This document shows, piece after piece, positions 36,021 to 46,900 of a stretch of DNA of 64,000 bases. Origin of the DNA: Aplidium turbinatum (taxonomy: Eukaryota; Chordata; Ascidiacea; Aplousobranchia; Polyclinidae). The position numbers and the translations under genes are program-made. A model generated the notes under the pieces. That model was not told the DNA's origin. It saw only the letters and a list, made by a program, of their open reading frames with translations, and searched no databases. The stretch is from NCBI GenBank assembly GCA_918807975.1, contig OU964929.1, positions 14,091,197 through 14,155,196 of the forward strand, given 5' to 3'. Position 1 is the first letter of the stretch, and each line of letters begins with the position of its first letter.

Positions 36021-36834
36021 CTAGGCTTAGGGTTCTTTTGGCAAGCAAAAGGTTTATTTTGCAATAAAGAACCTTTTTTGTTAAAAGAACCCGAAAAAAG
36101 AACCCTAAAAGAACCCTAAACGAACCTTTTTCATTTACAATGTAGGCTACAGTAGAACATGACCATAATTTGACAAGGAAAGAGAAGCATGAGCTGTAAA
36201 GAAAAAAGGTGTGGATTTCGAAAACGTAAAGTTAAAATTTCTTTCGTGTTAATTATATGGTCATTGTTTCGGCAGCTCGATTGTCCTCTTGATTTGTGGT
36301 TGCGCTGACGTTGAGTTTGAGTTGTTTCTTTGTTCCCTGTGACGTTGCCTGCTTGCATACCCAGACGTTTCACTTTTAATTGTCATTTTTGCAGCGTGTC
36401 CGGAGCTGTTGTGTGTGCAGAGACGCCAGGAAGCCTTCACGATACGTGTACTTTGGATTTGAGTTGAACCGTTGCGAAGTTCATAAGTGTGTACAAGAAA
36501 TCAGGTTTTTATCCCCCACTTCAGATTCAACAAATCAAAACAAATAAACGATTGCAAGTTATGGTTGTGACAGGAAGAAGGGGGATTGTAGGCAAGCATT
36601 ATACTCTTACTCTTGTAACCAGTCATATTCTAGAGTTTACCAGAAACCTCTCGCAAGAATCTAATAAAATTAAGCGTAAGCAAAAGAATAAAGTTTTGCT
36701 GTTAGTTTTTAGCCTAGTCATCATAGGCTATTAGGCTATTAGGTCATAGGCCAGGGCTACTCAACAAGCGGACCGCGGTCCGAATCCGGACCTTCTGGGT
36801 GTTTGTTTTTTTTTTTGTTTTTCATATCTTTATC

Positions 36835-37125
36835 CTGCATTGCGGGAAAGCGGACTTGAGCGCTATGCATCAGTGTTGTACGCCTTCTGGCGTACACCTG
36901 ACCCACGCTGCAGCCGACGGCAATGTCTGTTTCCGGTTGTCTACTCTAGTTATGATTTAAATTTGGTACTACCCATTACTCGAAATCGATCACTGGGTAG
37001 AGGCAATTATCGTAAAGTTTCTTGCCCAGAGAAACAACAGCAAGTGCGGGTGGCTGGAGTCGAACATGCAGGCTATCGACTGCGAGCCCAACGCGCTAAC
37101 CACTCGGCCACTGCTGCCGACGAAG
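36835..37125 (-). repeat. tRNA-derived SINE (family 1)
   Basis: On the minus strand a pol III A box (tggccgagtggttagcgcg, near 37110) and B box (gttcgactcc, near 37058) are spaced as in a tRNA. A body containing tctgggcaagaaactttacg follows, a module seen in many metazoan SINEs. The element is nested in the hAT at 36752-38855. Confidence 0.75.
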
Positions 37126-37338
37126 GTGGACCTCGAGCTTTTGGAAGAATAACCTCATTGCCACATTTTAGGGCCTCTTGTGGTTATATTTATTTATTAT
37201 TATTTAACGTACATAAGGATAGTTTATATTTAAGTATAAGTTTAAGTATGAGAATGGTTTGTTTATATTTGAATTGATATTAAGGCTGTCTATAACTGCC
37301 TGATGAAATTTCTATCTATCTAATTTATCTAGTTTGGC

Positions 37339-37786
37339 TATCTGACTCCATGAACTAATTTCCACACAATTGTTATTCGAATTATAATTTTAAGTTATCA
37401 GAAGGTGTTCGTATGATGTTGTAGGTCTATAACACAATTTGAATTTAAACAGTACAGAATAATGAAATTACAGGATAGTGAAACATTATCACGAGTTATT
37501 ACATTTTGATTAAACAATCAATTTAATGTTTTTCTGAGAGCTGAACTGGTCTAACTGAGCTGGTTTGATGTGAGCTAGTCCGATTTGATAGAGCTGGTCC
37601 GATTTGATAGAGCTCTCGTCAAAGGACGAACAAACCATTTTATAATCATCAGTTCCCTTTTTCTTATTGACTTCGGGAGCAGATTAAATGGAAAATTACA
37701 ATTCTTTAGGAAATTACGCATGGTTTGAAATGGTTCATTTTAGTTAAAGAAAGGGAATTTATATGATGAAATAATGGATCGCTACA
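37339..37786 (+). repeat. 400-bp dispersed repeat, copy B, with internal minisatellite
   Basis: Nearly identical to copy A at 35627-36020. It contains about three extra units of a 19-bp repeat of the form gagctggtccgatttgat near 37556-37613 that copy A lacks. It lies inside the hAT at 36752-38855. Confidence 0.8.
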
Positions 37787-38450
37787 GAGGCCCCCCCAAA
37801 TTTGGGCTAAATTGGAACCATGGGTACCAAGTTTAGCTCAAATTTAAGGAGTTAAAACGTTAACACAATTGTAACAGACATAGTGTGAAATAGGTATGTT
37901 TAGTGTTTATGATAATAATGTGGTGTTGTGTTTGTGATATCGTGTCGCGAAGTGATTCTGCGTGGTTCCACCGCCTTCCGCAAAGGAATGTCTGAGTTTG
38001 TGCTGTGTTGAAGAGTCCACCTTGTAGAAACATTAATTGTTTTGTAAGCGCCGTTGAAAACCGTAGCAGGCATTCATTGTTTGTCTGACTTTTTCTGTTG
38101 AAAAGCAGACCATGCCGATTGACTTGATACAAATGTAGCCTTGTCTTGCTTTTTGCTTGCTAGAGGTCATCGCAGTTGGAGATCATTGACGTAGTCGTAG
38201 CATTTAATTGTTGGCATTCGGCCTTTGCATTCGCTGTGAGGCGCTAGAGAGTCGGTTGCAAGTGGCTCTGAAGCACTTTTTTCGTTGCAGGCGGTGAAAA
38301 GGGCAGAACACTTGCGTTTTTGATCTTGGTTGTTCATGAATATGATGCAAGATTTCTGAAAAAGGCAAAACAAATTGATTACAAGTTCAACTTTGAAATA
38401 TTTAGCGACTTGGTTTATAAGTCGACCTGTACAAAATGTAAAGATACGAT

Positions 38451-38521
38451 ACGCATGGTTTGAAATGGTTCATTTTAGTTAAAGAAAGGGAATTTATATG
38501 ATGAAATAATGGATCGCTACA
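38451..38521 (+). repeat. 400-bp dispersed repeat, 3' fragment (copy C)
   Basis: Only the last 71 bp are present, ending at the same base (ggatcgctaca) as copies A and B. A fixed 3' end with variable 5' truncation is typical of elements copied from the 3' end. Confidence 0.7.
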
Positions 38522-38914
38522 CTCTTTAAACAGATTTCCATTAGGGAAAAGCATTTTTTTGTGATTGTCTAAGGAGCTGGGGGCTTCGCTCCCAGATCCC
38601 CCAACTCTTTGCCGTCTTCTCTGATGTGCAATCCACACAGCTACACTACAAAGAAACACAAAACATTTTTTCCTTTTTTATCTCTTTGTGTCAGACAAAA
38701 ATCCAAGTCGTGTTACATACTACCTGAAAAGTGTTTCGGTGCTCGTAGGCTACTGGTTGTTTAATTTTCGTGGTTGCATATGAAATATTCACCGGACCTC
38801 AAAAATATTCAACTTTTCAAAATGGACCTTTGCTAACATTAGTTGAGTATCCCTGTCATAGGCTATTAGCTATTACGTCATCATAAAATATGGAGAAGAC
38901 GCTGTTAAAGACTA

Positions 38915-39465
38915 GGTTGGTTGGTTGGTTTTGAATCTTTATCCTCGGACTGACAAAGCCTTGGTTTGTTATTCCTGGTGTGGTAACATTTATATTTAAG
39001 AATGTATAAGTACGTTTGTACGTAGGCTACGCCAGTAGGACTATTAAAGATACCACAATAAAGATGTCATATTTCATTGTGAGTCGCACAATAAAACTTG
39101 CATTAAAAGTGGGTCGCAAACTGAAAAAGTTTGGGAAGCACTGGAACGGATATTCTAACTAATTTGACTATCTGACTCCATTAACTATTTCCACACAATT
39201 GTTATTCGAATTATAATTTTTAGTTATTAGAAGGTGTTCATATTATATCGTAGGTTTATGATAAAAGTTGTAATTAAACATTACGGGATAGTGAAACTAC
39301 AGGACAGTGAAACATTGTTACGAATTATTACATTTTAACAGTTCCACTAGGTGCCGTTGAATGGAGAGCAGTCTTGAAAATGCGTTGCTCAAGCGCACAC
39401 CCGAGAGTCAAACTTGCACCGTGTGATCTTGAGCCGGGCGGGTAACCACTGAGCTAACGGGGCGG
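38915..39465 (-). repeat. tRNA-derived SINE (family 2), interrupted
   Basis: The tail part 38915-39000 (with ggttggttggttggtttt) and the tRNA-like head 39341-39465 match the intact copy at 56082-56391. The middle is replaced by other repeat sequence, including a hAT-like right end (gggtcgcaaactg, near 39111) and copy D of the 400-bp repeat (39169-39336). Confidence 0.65.
39169..39336 (+). repeat. 400-bp dispersed repeat, 5' fragment (copy D)
   Basis: Starts at the same word (tatctgactcc) as copies A and B and is more diverged. It breaks off at ttattacatttt. Confidence 0.65.
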
Positions 39466-40697
39466 AGTAATGTGCCCATAATCTTGCTTAGCTGTTCAAT
39501 CTTGTTATAGGCCGTCCGACAAAACGACTACACCCCTAGACTGGATTGGCGAAGGGTGATCAGAGCACGAAGTTTTGCGTTCTTGAACAATCTGTTATTG
39601 TTAGCTACTGAGCAACGACTGCAGCTGTACATACTGGTGACTTGATAACATTTCGCATCCAAAAACTTTCATCTAACACAGAATTATTGTTGACGGTGAA
39701 ACTTAAATCGTCTCATTTACTCTAGACAAAAAAAAACACAGCCAAAACTGGTAAATAAAAACACGATCGTCCTGCAACTAAGGTAAGTCAAAGAAGGTAG
39801 TAAAAAAGCAACTAAAATTATCGGGTGGAAGCAGCGCGCCACGACGCCAAAGCATCCAGATTTCAACTGGAATCTAAACGGAGCGCTGGTCAGTTAGAGA
39901 ATCCAAATGATTACTGTAAGACGTACGCATAACATAGGAAAAACAACGCAGTTTGAACTTAATAAATCCTACAAACCCTTGCCTTTTTAGAAAAAGTGGC
40001 ACTTGTGCTGGAAATCCGAAGATGATCTGGCAATATGATTTCAAGGAAATGTTTGTCATTTTGTGAATTTGGGGTTACTAGGGGGGGTTGGGGGTTACAA
40101 CCTCCCCTTTGGCACGCGTGTGACGTCACGATATTGAGAATGATGCTTTCAGTCTCTATGTCTCTAAAACAAAGTTTGCCTAATTTTAAACAAAACTGCA
40201 TTAAAAGAGCGAGTTTTGCGAATACTAAACATTCAAATATCTCAGCCAGGAATTAGCAACAAGAAAATATAGAGACTTAGCTTTATTACCGAAAAATGCC
40301 GAAGAAAACATGATCTTATTCTTTTGCTATGCCACCAGACAGCACTATTTTACAGGAATATTTATACCCACATTTTTGTTGAAAATGCTCTCAGAATGCA
40401 CTAAATTTAAAGTAATTTTTCAAAATTTTCTGGGGAGGCCCTCCAGACCCCCCGCCGCTGGATGTCGCCTTTGGCGAAGAGGCCGGCGGCAGAAGCCCGG
40501 CGGCCGTCAAAAACCCCCCCATTCAAAATTCCTGGCTAAGCTACTGGTACTTTGCTTTCTTATTTCGGACGTTCTGTTAATAAACAGAGTAGTTGTTTTA
40601 GGCCTTATTTTACACTATATAGTGTAAATATAACCAAATAATAGCGTTGCCGGATAAGGAATTCTGTCGTAATTTGAAAAAAGTTCAAAGCTGTTGA
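39466..40697. other. Intergenic stretch with repeat fragments
   Basis: No gene recognised. G-runs near 40080 and the GC-rich ccgccgctggatg / gaagcccggcggcc segment near 40450-40510 look like transposon ends. From about 40612 (tagtgtaaatataac) the sequence matches 58776 onward, inside another hAT. Confidence 0.45.
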
Positions 40698-40706
40698 AAA
40701 CAAAAA

Positions 40707-41779
40707 GGCAGTGGCTATTTGACCGGCTCCGGTCTTTGAATCTGAAACACTATTTGACCGGTCATGACGTCACTACATAAGCACTTTTTTCTTTCAAAGC
40801 AAAAGACGATAAGCGCATTAAGTTTTAAATTCAACACGTTATCTTCAACTGAGTCCGTGGCGTATACGTAACGTCTCGGGCTGCCATTCTAGAGGGAAAG
40901 AGTTCGATACTATCCGGAAGCGTTCTTTTTTTTTTTTTCATTTAACTAAATTTTAACCCAAAGTGCATTTTTGTCGTCAATTTTTAATTTGAGTAGCCTA
41001 CAGCCTATTTTTTTAAATCTTTCCAAATGTGAGTAATAAAGTTAAGTTTTTTTAATTTGTGAATAAAAGAATAACAGTTAACCTCTCAAGTACATGTAGC
41101 TCCACACAGAGTGAAATTTACATGCCTTTTGACTCCTTTTTATTTCTTTAAAAGTAATATCTAAAAAGACATTATTGACCCAAAAAGAATGTCTAAAAAG
41201 ACATTATGAAAAGCAACTACGGACAAAGGCCAGTGCTTCGATCTCCCGACCTCTTCAGCGTAGTAAAGTGAAAGTGGAAAGTTGTCTTGAAGGGTTGGTT
41301 GAGATGATGATTTGAAACTTGACTGATTGTTGTGCGACAATGAAACTGGATTTAATTTTTAACTTCGGACTTCAGCGAAACGTAATCTTACAGCCTATTA
41401 GAAGGAGTGATTTTTTCAGAGAATTTGTGATAAGAAATGAAAGGAATTTGTTAAAAATAAAGACTAGAAAAAACTTTTTGAATTCGTTTTGAAACTTTTT
41501 TATTCACCTGTTGATTCATTGATATCAGTTTGTATCCTTTTGTAGTTAAAAAAAAAAAAAGGACGCTTCCGGATAGTATCGAACTCATTCCCTCTAGAAT
41601 GGCAGCCGGAGACGTTACGTATGCGCCACGGACTCAGTTGAAGAAGACGTGTTGAATTTAAAACTTAACGCGCTTATCGTCTTTTGCTTTGAAAGAAAAA
41701 AGTGCTTATGTAGTGACGTCATGGCCGGTCAAATAGTGTTTCAGATTCAAAGACCGGAGCCGGTCAAATAGCCACTGCC
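40707..41779. mobile_element. Mutator-like element with about 225-bp inverted repeats, 9-bp TSD
   Basis: The left arm 40707-40935 and right arm 41556-41779 are close reverse complements, starting GGCAGTGGCTATTTGACCGG. The 9-bp duplication aaacaaaaa is exact at 40698-40706 and 41780-41788. Long terminal inverted repeats with a 9-bp duplication are the hallmark of Mutator-like elements. The internal 620 bp has no transposase frame, so it is non-autonomous. Arm divergence is low, so the copy is fairly young. The related repeat at 58847-58862 shows the unfilled site. Confidence 0.88.
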
Positions 41780-41788
41780 AAACAAAAA

Positions 41789-42708
41789 CTTGCATTTTAG
41801 AAATTTTTTTAGTTCTGGGTAAAAATCAAAACCCTAACCTTATTCCTAAGTCTTACCTTAACCCTTACTAACTTTAATCCTAACTTTGACAACACCTAAT
41901 AGTAACTATGGCAACAAGTGGGTAAAGATAACCACTGTGTTAATGTAAAATACGGTTAAGATCGGGTAAAAAATCACAGTAAAAAATGTGTTAATCCGAG
42001 GACAAATGTGGTAATACAAGTGGTAATCTAGTTTTGTAAAAGTGGAAGCACTGCTTGTCAGTTTTGTTATTGTAGCTTGATTAAAACTACTGGCGCAAGC
42101 AACTAGTTTTGCAGTGATTTGAGAATAAAAATAGGCTACTATAGATGCAGACTTCACAGTTCGGCATTTTGGATCCTTAATCAAAACTATTATTTCAAAG
42201 AGATATAAATCACATTAGAGAATCTATATATCAAAATTACATCAGTTTCCAGTCATTATTGTATCACCAGTCGCTTGGTGGCAGTGGGCATATTAGGGCG
42301 CATTGTAGGCTACCTGAACTACAAATCAAAGCCATCTTCATGTTTGGCTCGGGTTAATATTTGAAAGAATACTCTGTACAAGTACATACTGCCTACGGTA
42401 CGTAATATGTATGTATATATCCTAACGTTGCCAGACTAATTGGTTCGGTGTTACCGGTATGTTGGCTTACCTCGTAATGCTAGTGTTTGCACTATTCAAA
42501 TTGAACAAAGTATATTGACCTTTGATGCAGTACTTTGCAAACCTGTTTACAATTTTTTATGCAGGTATCAATCTTAAAAAAATTGTTACATGAATGCTCT
42601 CATCAATTCTGACGCTTTTGTCAAATCACTGTATTTCAATAATGCCATTCACAGTTTATTCGTTGACAATTATCTGCAGCAGCATTACCTGTAAACTGGG
42701 TTATTGTG
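41789..42708. other. Repeat flank and unassigned sequence
   Basis: To about 41930 this continues the repeat that resumes after the Mutator-like element (aaaaccctaacct, atggcaacaagtgggtaaa), also found near 58900-58995. Beyond that I see nothing recognisable. Frames here lack family signatures. Confidence 0.4.
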
Positions 42709-43779
42709 GCTGCAACTTAATTCGAATGCAATCTAGTTCATACCCTGAACAGTTCGTACCCTGAAAAGATTGAGAGAAAAAAATTAATAAAAGCCGAAGT
42801 CGCTGATCGCAGTTTCCGCAAACATTGTAAAATTTTCCCTCTGAAAATTTCGAGAGAAAAAATAGCACAAAGCTGAAGTCGCTGATCGCAGTTTCCGCAA
42901 ACAAACAAAAACTCTCAGGATCATTACCGAAAATTTTAAAATGTTTGCGGAAACTTTGATCTCAACCCTAACCCTTTTAAGATGTTTGCGGAAGCAATCA
43001 GCGACTTCGGCAAACTCTTATGATCATTACCGGAAATTTTAAAATGTTTGCGGAAACTGCGGAAAAACGGAAACTGCAATCAGCGACTTCAGCTTTGTTC
43101 TATTTTTTCTCTCAATTTTTTCAGTTTGTTTGCGGATACTCCGAACAGCAACTTCGGCTTTTTTAAATTTTTTCTCTCAATCTTTTCCTAACCCTAACCC
43201 TTTTAAAATGTTTGCGGAAACTGCAATCAGCAACTTCGGCTTTTTTTAGTTTTTTCTCTCGATCTTTTCCTAACCCCAACCCTTTTAAAATGTCTGCGGA
43301 AACTGCAATCAGCGACTTCGACAAACTCTTAGGATCATTACCGGAAATTTTAAAATGTTTGCGGAAAAACGGAAACTGCGATCAGCAACTTCGGCTTTTT
43401 TAAATTTTTTCTCTCAATCTTTTCCTAACCCTAACCCTTTTAAAATGTTTGCGGAAACTCCAAACAGCGACTTCGGCTGTTTGAATTTTTTCTCTTGATC
43501 TTTTAAGGGTACGAACTGAGGGTACGGACTGTTCAGGTTATGAACTAGGTTGCACCCACCTAATTCGTACCCTGAAAAGATCGAGAGAAAAAATAGCACA
43601 AAGGCGAAGTCGCTGATCGCAACAAAGCCGAAGTCGCTAATCGGAGTTTCCGCAAAAATTTGAAAGTTAGGATTAAGCAGAAACTCCGATTTGTGTGATG
43701 TTTTGGATTTTTTTTATTAATTTTTTCAGGGTACGAAATGAGGGTACGAATGGTTTAGGGTACGAATTAGGTTGCATCT
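42709..43779. mobile_element. Fold-back element made of tandem repeats, 10-bp TSD ggttattgtg
   Basis: Inverted ends gctGCAACTTAATTCG and CGAATTAGGTTGCatct are flanked by the 10-mer ggttattgtg at 42699-42708 and 43780-43789. The interior consists of units of about 110-130 bp with the words tttgcggaaactgcaatcag, cgacttcggct, ttttttctctc and ccctaacccttttaaaatg. Two units on the left are inverted relative to at least five on the right. No coding capacity. The duplication length suggests a Mutator-like or Foldback origin. The ccctaaccc words are part of the unit, not telomere. Confidence 0.72.
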
Positions 43780-43935
43780 GGTTATTGTGATTATTGCTTT
43801 TAGTGTTTGTTGTTGTTTTTTGCATGTTTGGTAGTAAATATGGACCTATTGATCCCATGCAAATAATATTATTTCTCAAGGTGTAGGGTAAGCTTACCTA
43901 TGTTGCAAAGTAACTAAAATATTTAGAATACCAAA

Positions 43936-46900
43936 ATGGCAGAGTTGCTTACAATTTGTTTGTTATCTTTTGCCATGTTTATTGGTTGTATATTGGCGGG
44001 ATGGATACCACTTGCTTTTACCTTGTCACCGGTATGTTGAAATTACAGACCAACATGCACTTACTGCTTGAGTGCTTGTGCTTGATGTTTTGCAGCCTAT
44101 CTTACATAGGTTAATTATTAAATGTGACATGTCTTTACAACAACAGCATCAATTTTTGTCCATTGTTACATATTAATTTGTAGCTTTGTATTGTCGTAAT
44201 CTAGTAGTGAGGTATCTACTAAATAATAATAATATGCTTAAATACGTATGATACTATGTTTATTGTTTATGTTCTTGATAACTAAGGGAACATAGCCTCA
44301 GAAGCTGTGTTTACCATGTTTGTTATTTGTTGGTTGTTGTTTGTGTTGTATGTCCACATTGTCCAGCTTAGGCATAATAGTGGATAACAAAAATGTGAGC
44401 TGGTGTACTAGTCTCCGTCCGGCCATAAATGGTATGACGTGAGTATATGTCTAACATTAGAATTGACCAGCACAGATAGGGTGGAATGTATCAACAGTAA
44501 AGCAAAGGTAAAGTAGTTTCACCCTATATTTTGGTTGATTTCAATGTATGACGTTCTGATATTTTTGACCAGGGCAAAGACTTGTATATCAGCTCCCAAA
44601 AATGCACCCTCAAAAGACTATTTGAATGAGTTTATTTTGTTTCTGAACAATTAAAGTGAAACAATGGTTGTCATAACATTACCAGAGTCTAGAAAAACGA
44701 ACAAGCGACCACCTGAGAACATTAAGATATTGATTAACAAAAAGCAGTATAACAACTGAAAGATTCTCTGCTGTGTAGCTTAAATTTCTTGTGCTGTAGT
44801 TATTTTAATTTTATTCAATAGCCAAATCTAACAGAACTTATTACTATGTAGAGAAAAGTTCAACTTCTGACATTGTTTGGTGCTGGCTTACTTGTTGGTA
44901 CAGCCCTGTCCGTCATCATACCTGAAGGTGTGGAAACAATGTACAATACACATCACCATCACATTGAACATACTAAAGGTGCAATAGGGAAAAAAATGGT
45001 TGCATTTTGTTTTGTTTAATTTCCATAGCTTTAATATGACTAAATTTTAAACTGTTGTGTACAATAGTACAATATTGCATTATAGTGGTTGTTAACACGT
45101 TTTAACTTCATATTTTAGACAGCAAAGATTTGAGTCTTAATGATGTAAGAGCCGTTCCAACAGAAATGAAGAACAAGCATGTAGATTTTCAAGGTACGCT
45201 TTTATGATCGGATGAATTTTTATGTTAAGGGCAGAGTTACAGTCCAGAAGTTACCATTTGAGGTTTCTAATTGATTTACTTGTCAATTGTTATGAATAGA
45301 TACATTTGTTGGTAGGCTACACCAATGTAAATAACTCCATTTTGTTTGCTTTGAAGAAACAAAATACTGTGGCACATTTCATTTTCAATAATCGCTATGC
45401 AATGTTGTGCTTACCAGATCCAGATATTGAGAAACATGAACATCACTCTGAACATCAACACCAGGCTATTGGTCTAGCGTTGCTTCTTGGTTTTGTTTTT
45501 ATGTTGCTTGTCGACCAACTAGGAGGAGCCCAACATTCGCATGCTCCTGATATACGACTAGGTACGGTGACATTGACTATTAATTGTTAAATCTCGTTAT
45601 AATAGCAGTGGCAGTGTTTTTAACTTTATGCAATTATAATTACCACTATGGAGTGTGGATGAAGAAGCATTTCTTTTATTAAATAAAGTAACTGTAAGCT
45701 ACATTTTTTCTGCATTAGATTTAATTTTTGTTTTACCACAAAATTTTGTTGTTTTTTGGCCAATTTTAATTATCCTGTGTTAGCCCCTAAAAACTGCCAT
45801 TTAGCAAACTCAGAAATCATAATTTTTTCTGTTTGACAAACAATTTCAAGAAAGCTTAATCTATTCACCATGCCTGACTTGCAAAATTGATCTTTTTCAC
45901 ATTTATTTAACGTCTGCAGACCTTGAATCAAGGTATAACTATAAAGGACCAAGTTGTCTACCTGAATAGTTGTTTAAAGTCTAAACCATTTATTGTTCAC
46001 TGCAGATGAACTCACTCAAAGCAAAGTGGGAACATCTCGGTCTCAACAAAATGACCAAAGATCCAAAGGCTACACGGCTACTATTGGGCTGGTAGTCCAC
46101 GCAGCGGCTGACGGTGTGGCGATGGGAGCTGCAGCAAGCACAGAGCGACATGACTTGCAATTCATAGTTTTCCTTGCTATTATGTTACACAAGGTAAGGT
46201 ACATCAGTGAGTGATATGATGAAACTGGCATAGTGTAGTGTTTTGTCTAATGTTTACAGTAACTCGTCAGTTCACCTTAATATTCGTTACATTTTGTTGG
46301 TCTCAGCAGAAATCCCAGCATCTTTTGTATACATTCCAGTTCGTTTAATTCGTCATCGTCTAATTCGCTCAATTTGTCACCTCTTAATGTCGCGAGATAC
46401 ATTTTGTTCGGGTAATTAGTCATTCGTATATTCGATTCGTGCGTTCTAGTGCTTGTGTACTTACATCATTTGTTTGAGATTGCTCTTCTGTAACTTCGCT
46501 CTGACAGTAATCGTGAAATGAAACGCAGAAAACGCAACTACAATTCGGACTGTCAAACTTAGGAAGTTTATTAAAAGCTTAAGCTCTTTAATTAGTTATC
46601 TTTTATATTGCCTCATATGAAATTAACACTCCTTAAATCTTCACTAACTTTGCATATTTTTTACTGTCTCACAATAGGATTTAAAACGCGTCTCACAATT
46701 CGTCCTCCTATTAATGCGATAAGTTGATTCAATAATTGATTAATGGATTGATTCACGCAGTCTCATTAGTTAGATCCACACGCATGCGATCCAAAACAAA
46801 CAAAGGGTCATGAATTTTAATAAATGCAAATGAATGCTCCATGTTTTAGCCTGTTTGCTTAATTCGTCACGATGTTTTATCACCCTTGAGGTGACGAATT

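Larger units (their letters stand above)
36752..38855. mobile_element. hAT element hosting a SINE and other repeats, TSD tcataggc
   Basis: The left end CAGGGCTACTCAACAAGCGG and, reverse-complemented, right end CAGGGATACTCAACTAATG match. The 8-bp duplication tcataggc is exact at 36744-36751 and 38856-38863. Inside lie a tRNA-derived SINE (about 36835-37125) and two copies of the 400-bp repeat. No transposase frame remains. Confidence 0.82.

Noticed and set aside
42950-43450. Repeated ccctaaccc words that look like telomere sequence
   Set aside because: They occur once per 110-130-bp unit of the fold-back array and are not in uninterrupted hexamer tandems.
42709-43779. CRISPR-like array
   Set aside because: The units are long and near-contiguous, without unique spacers of constant size, and the context is a eukaryotic genome.
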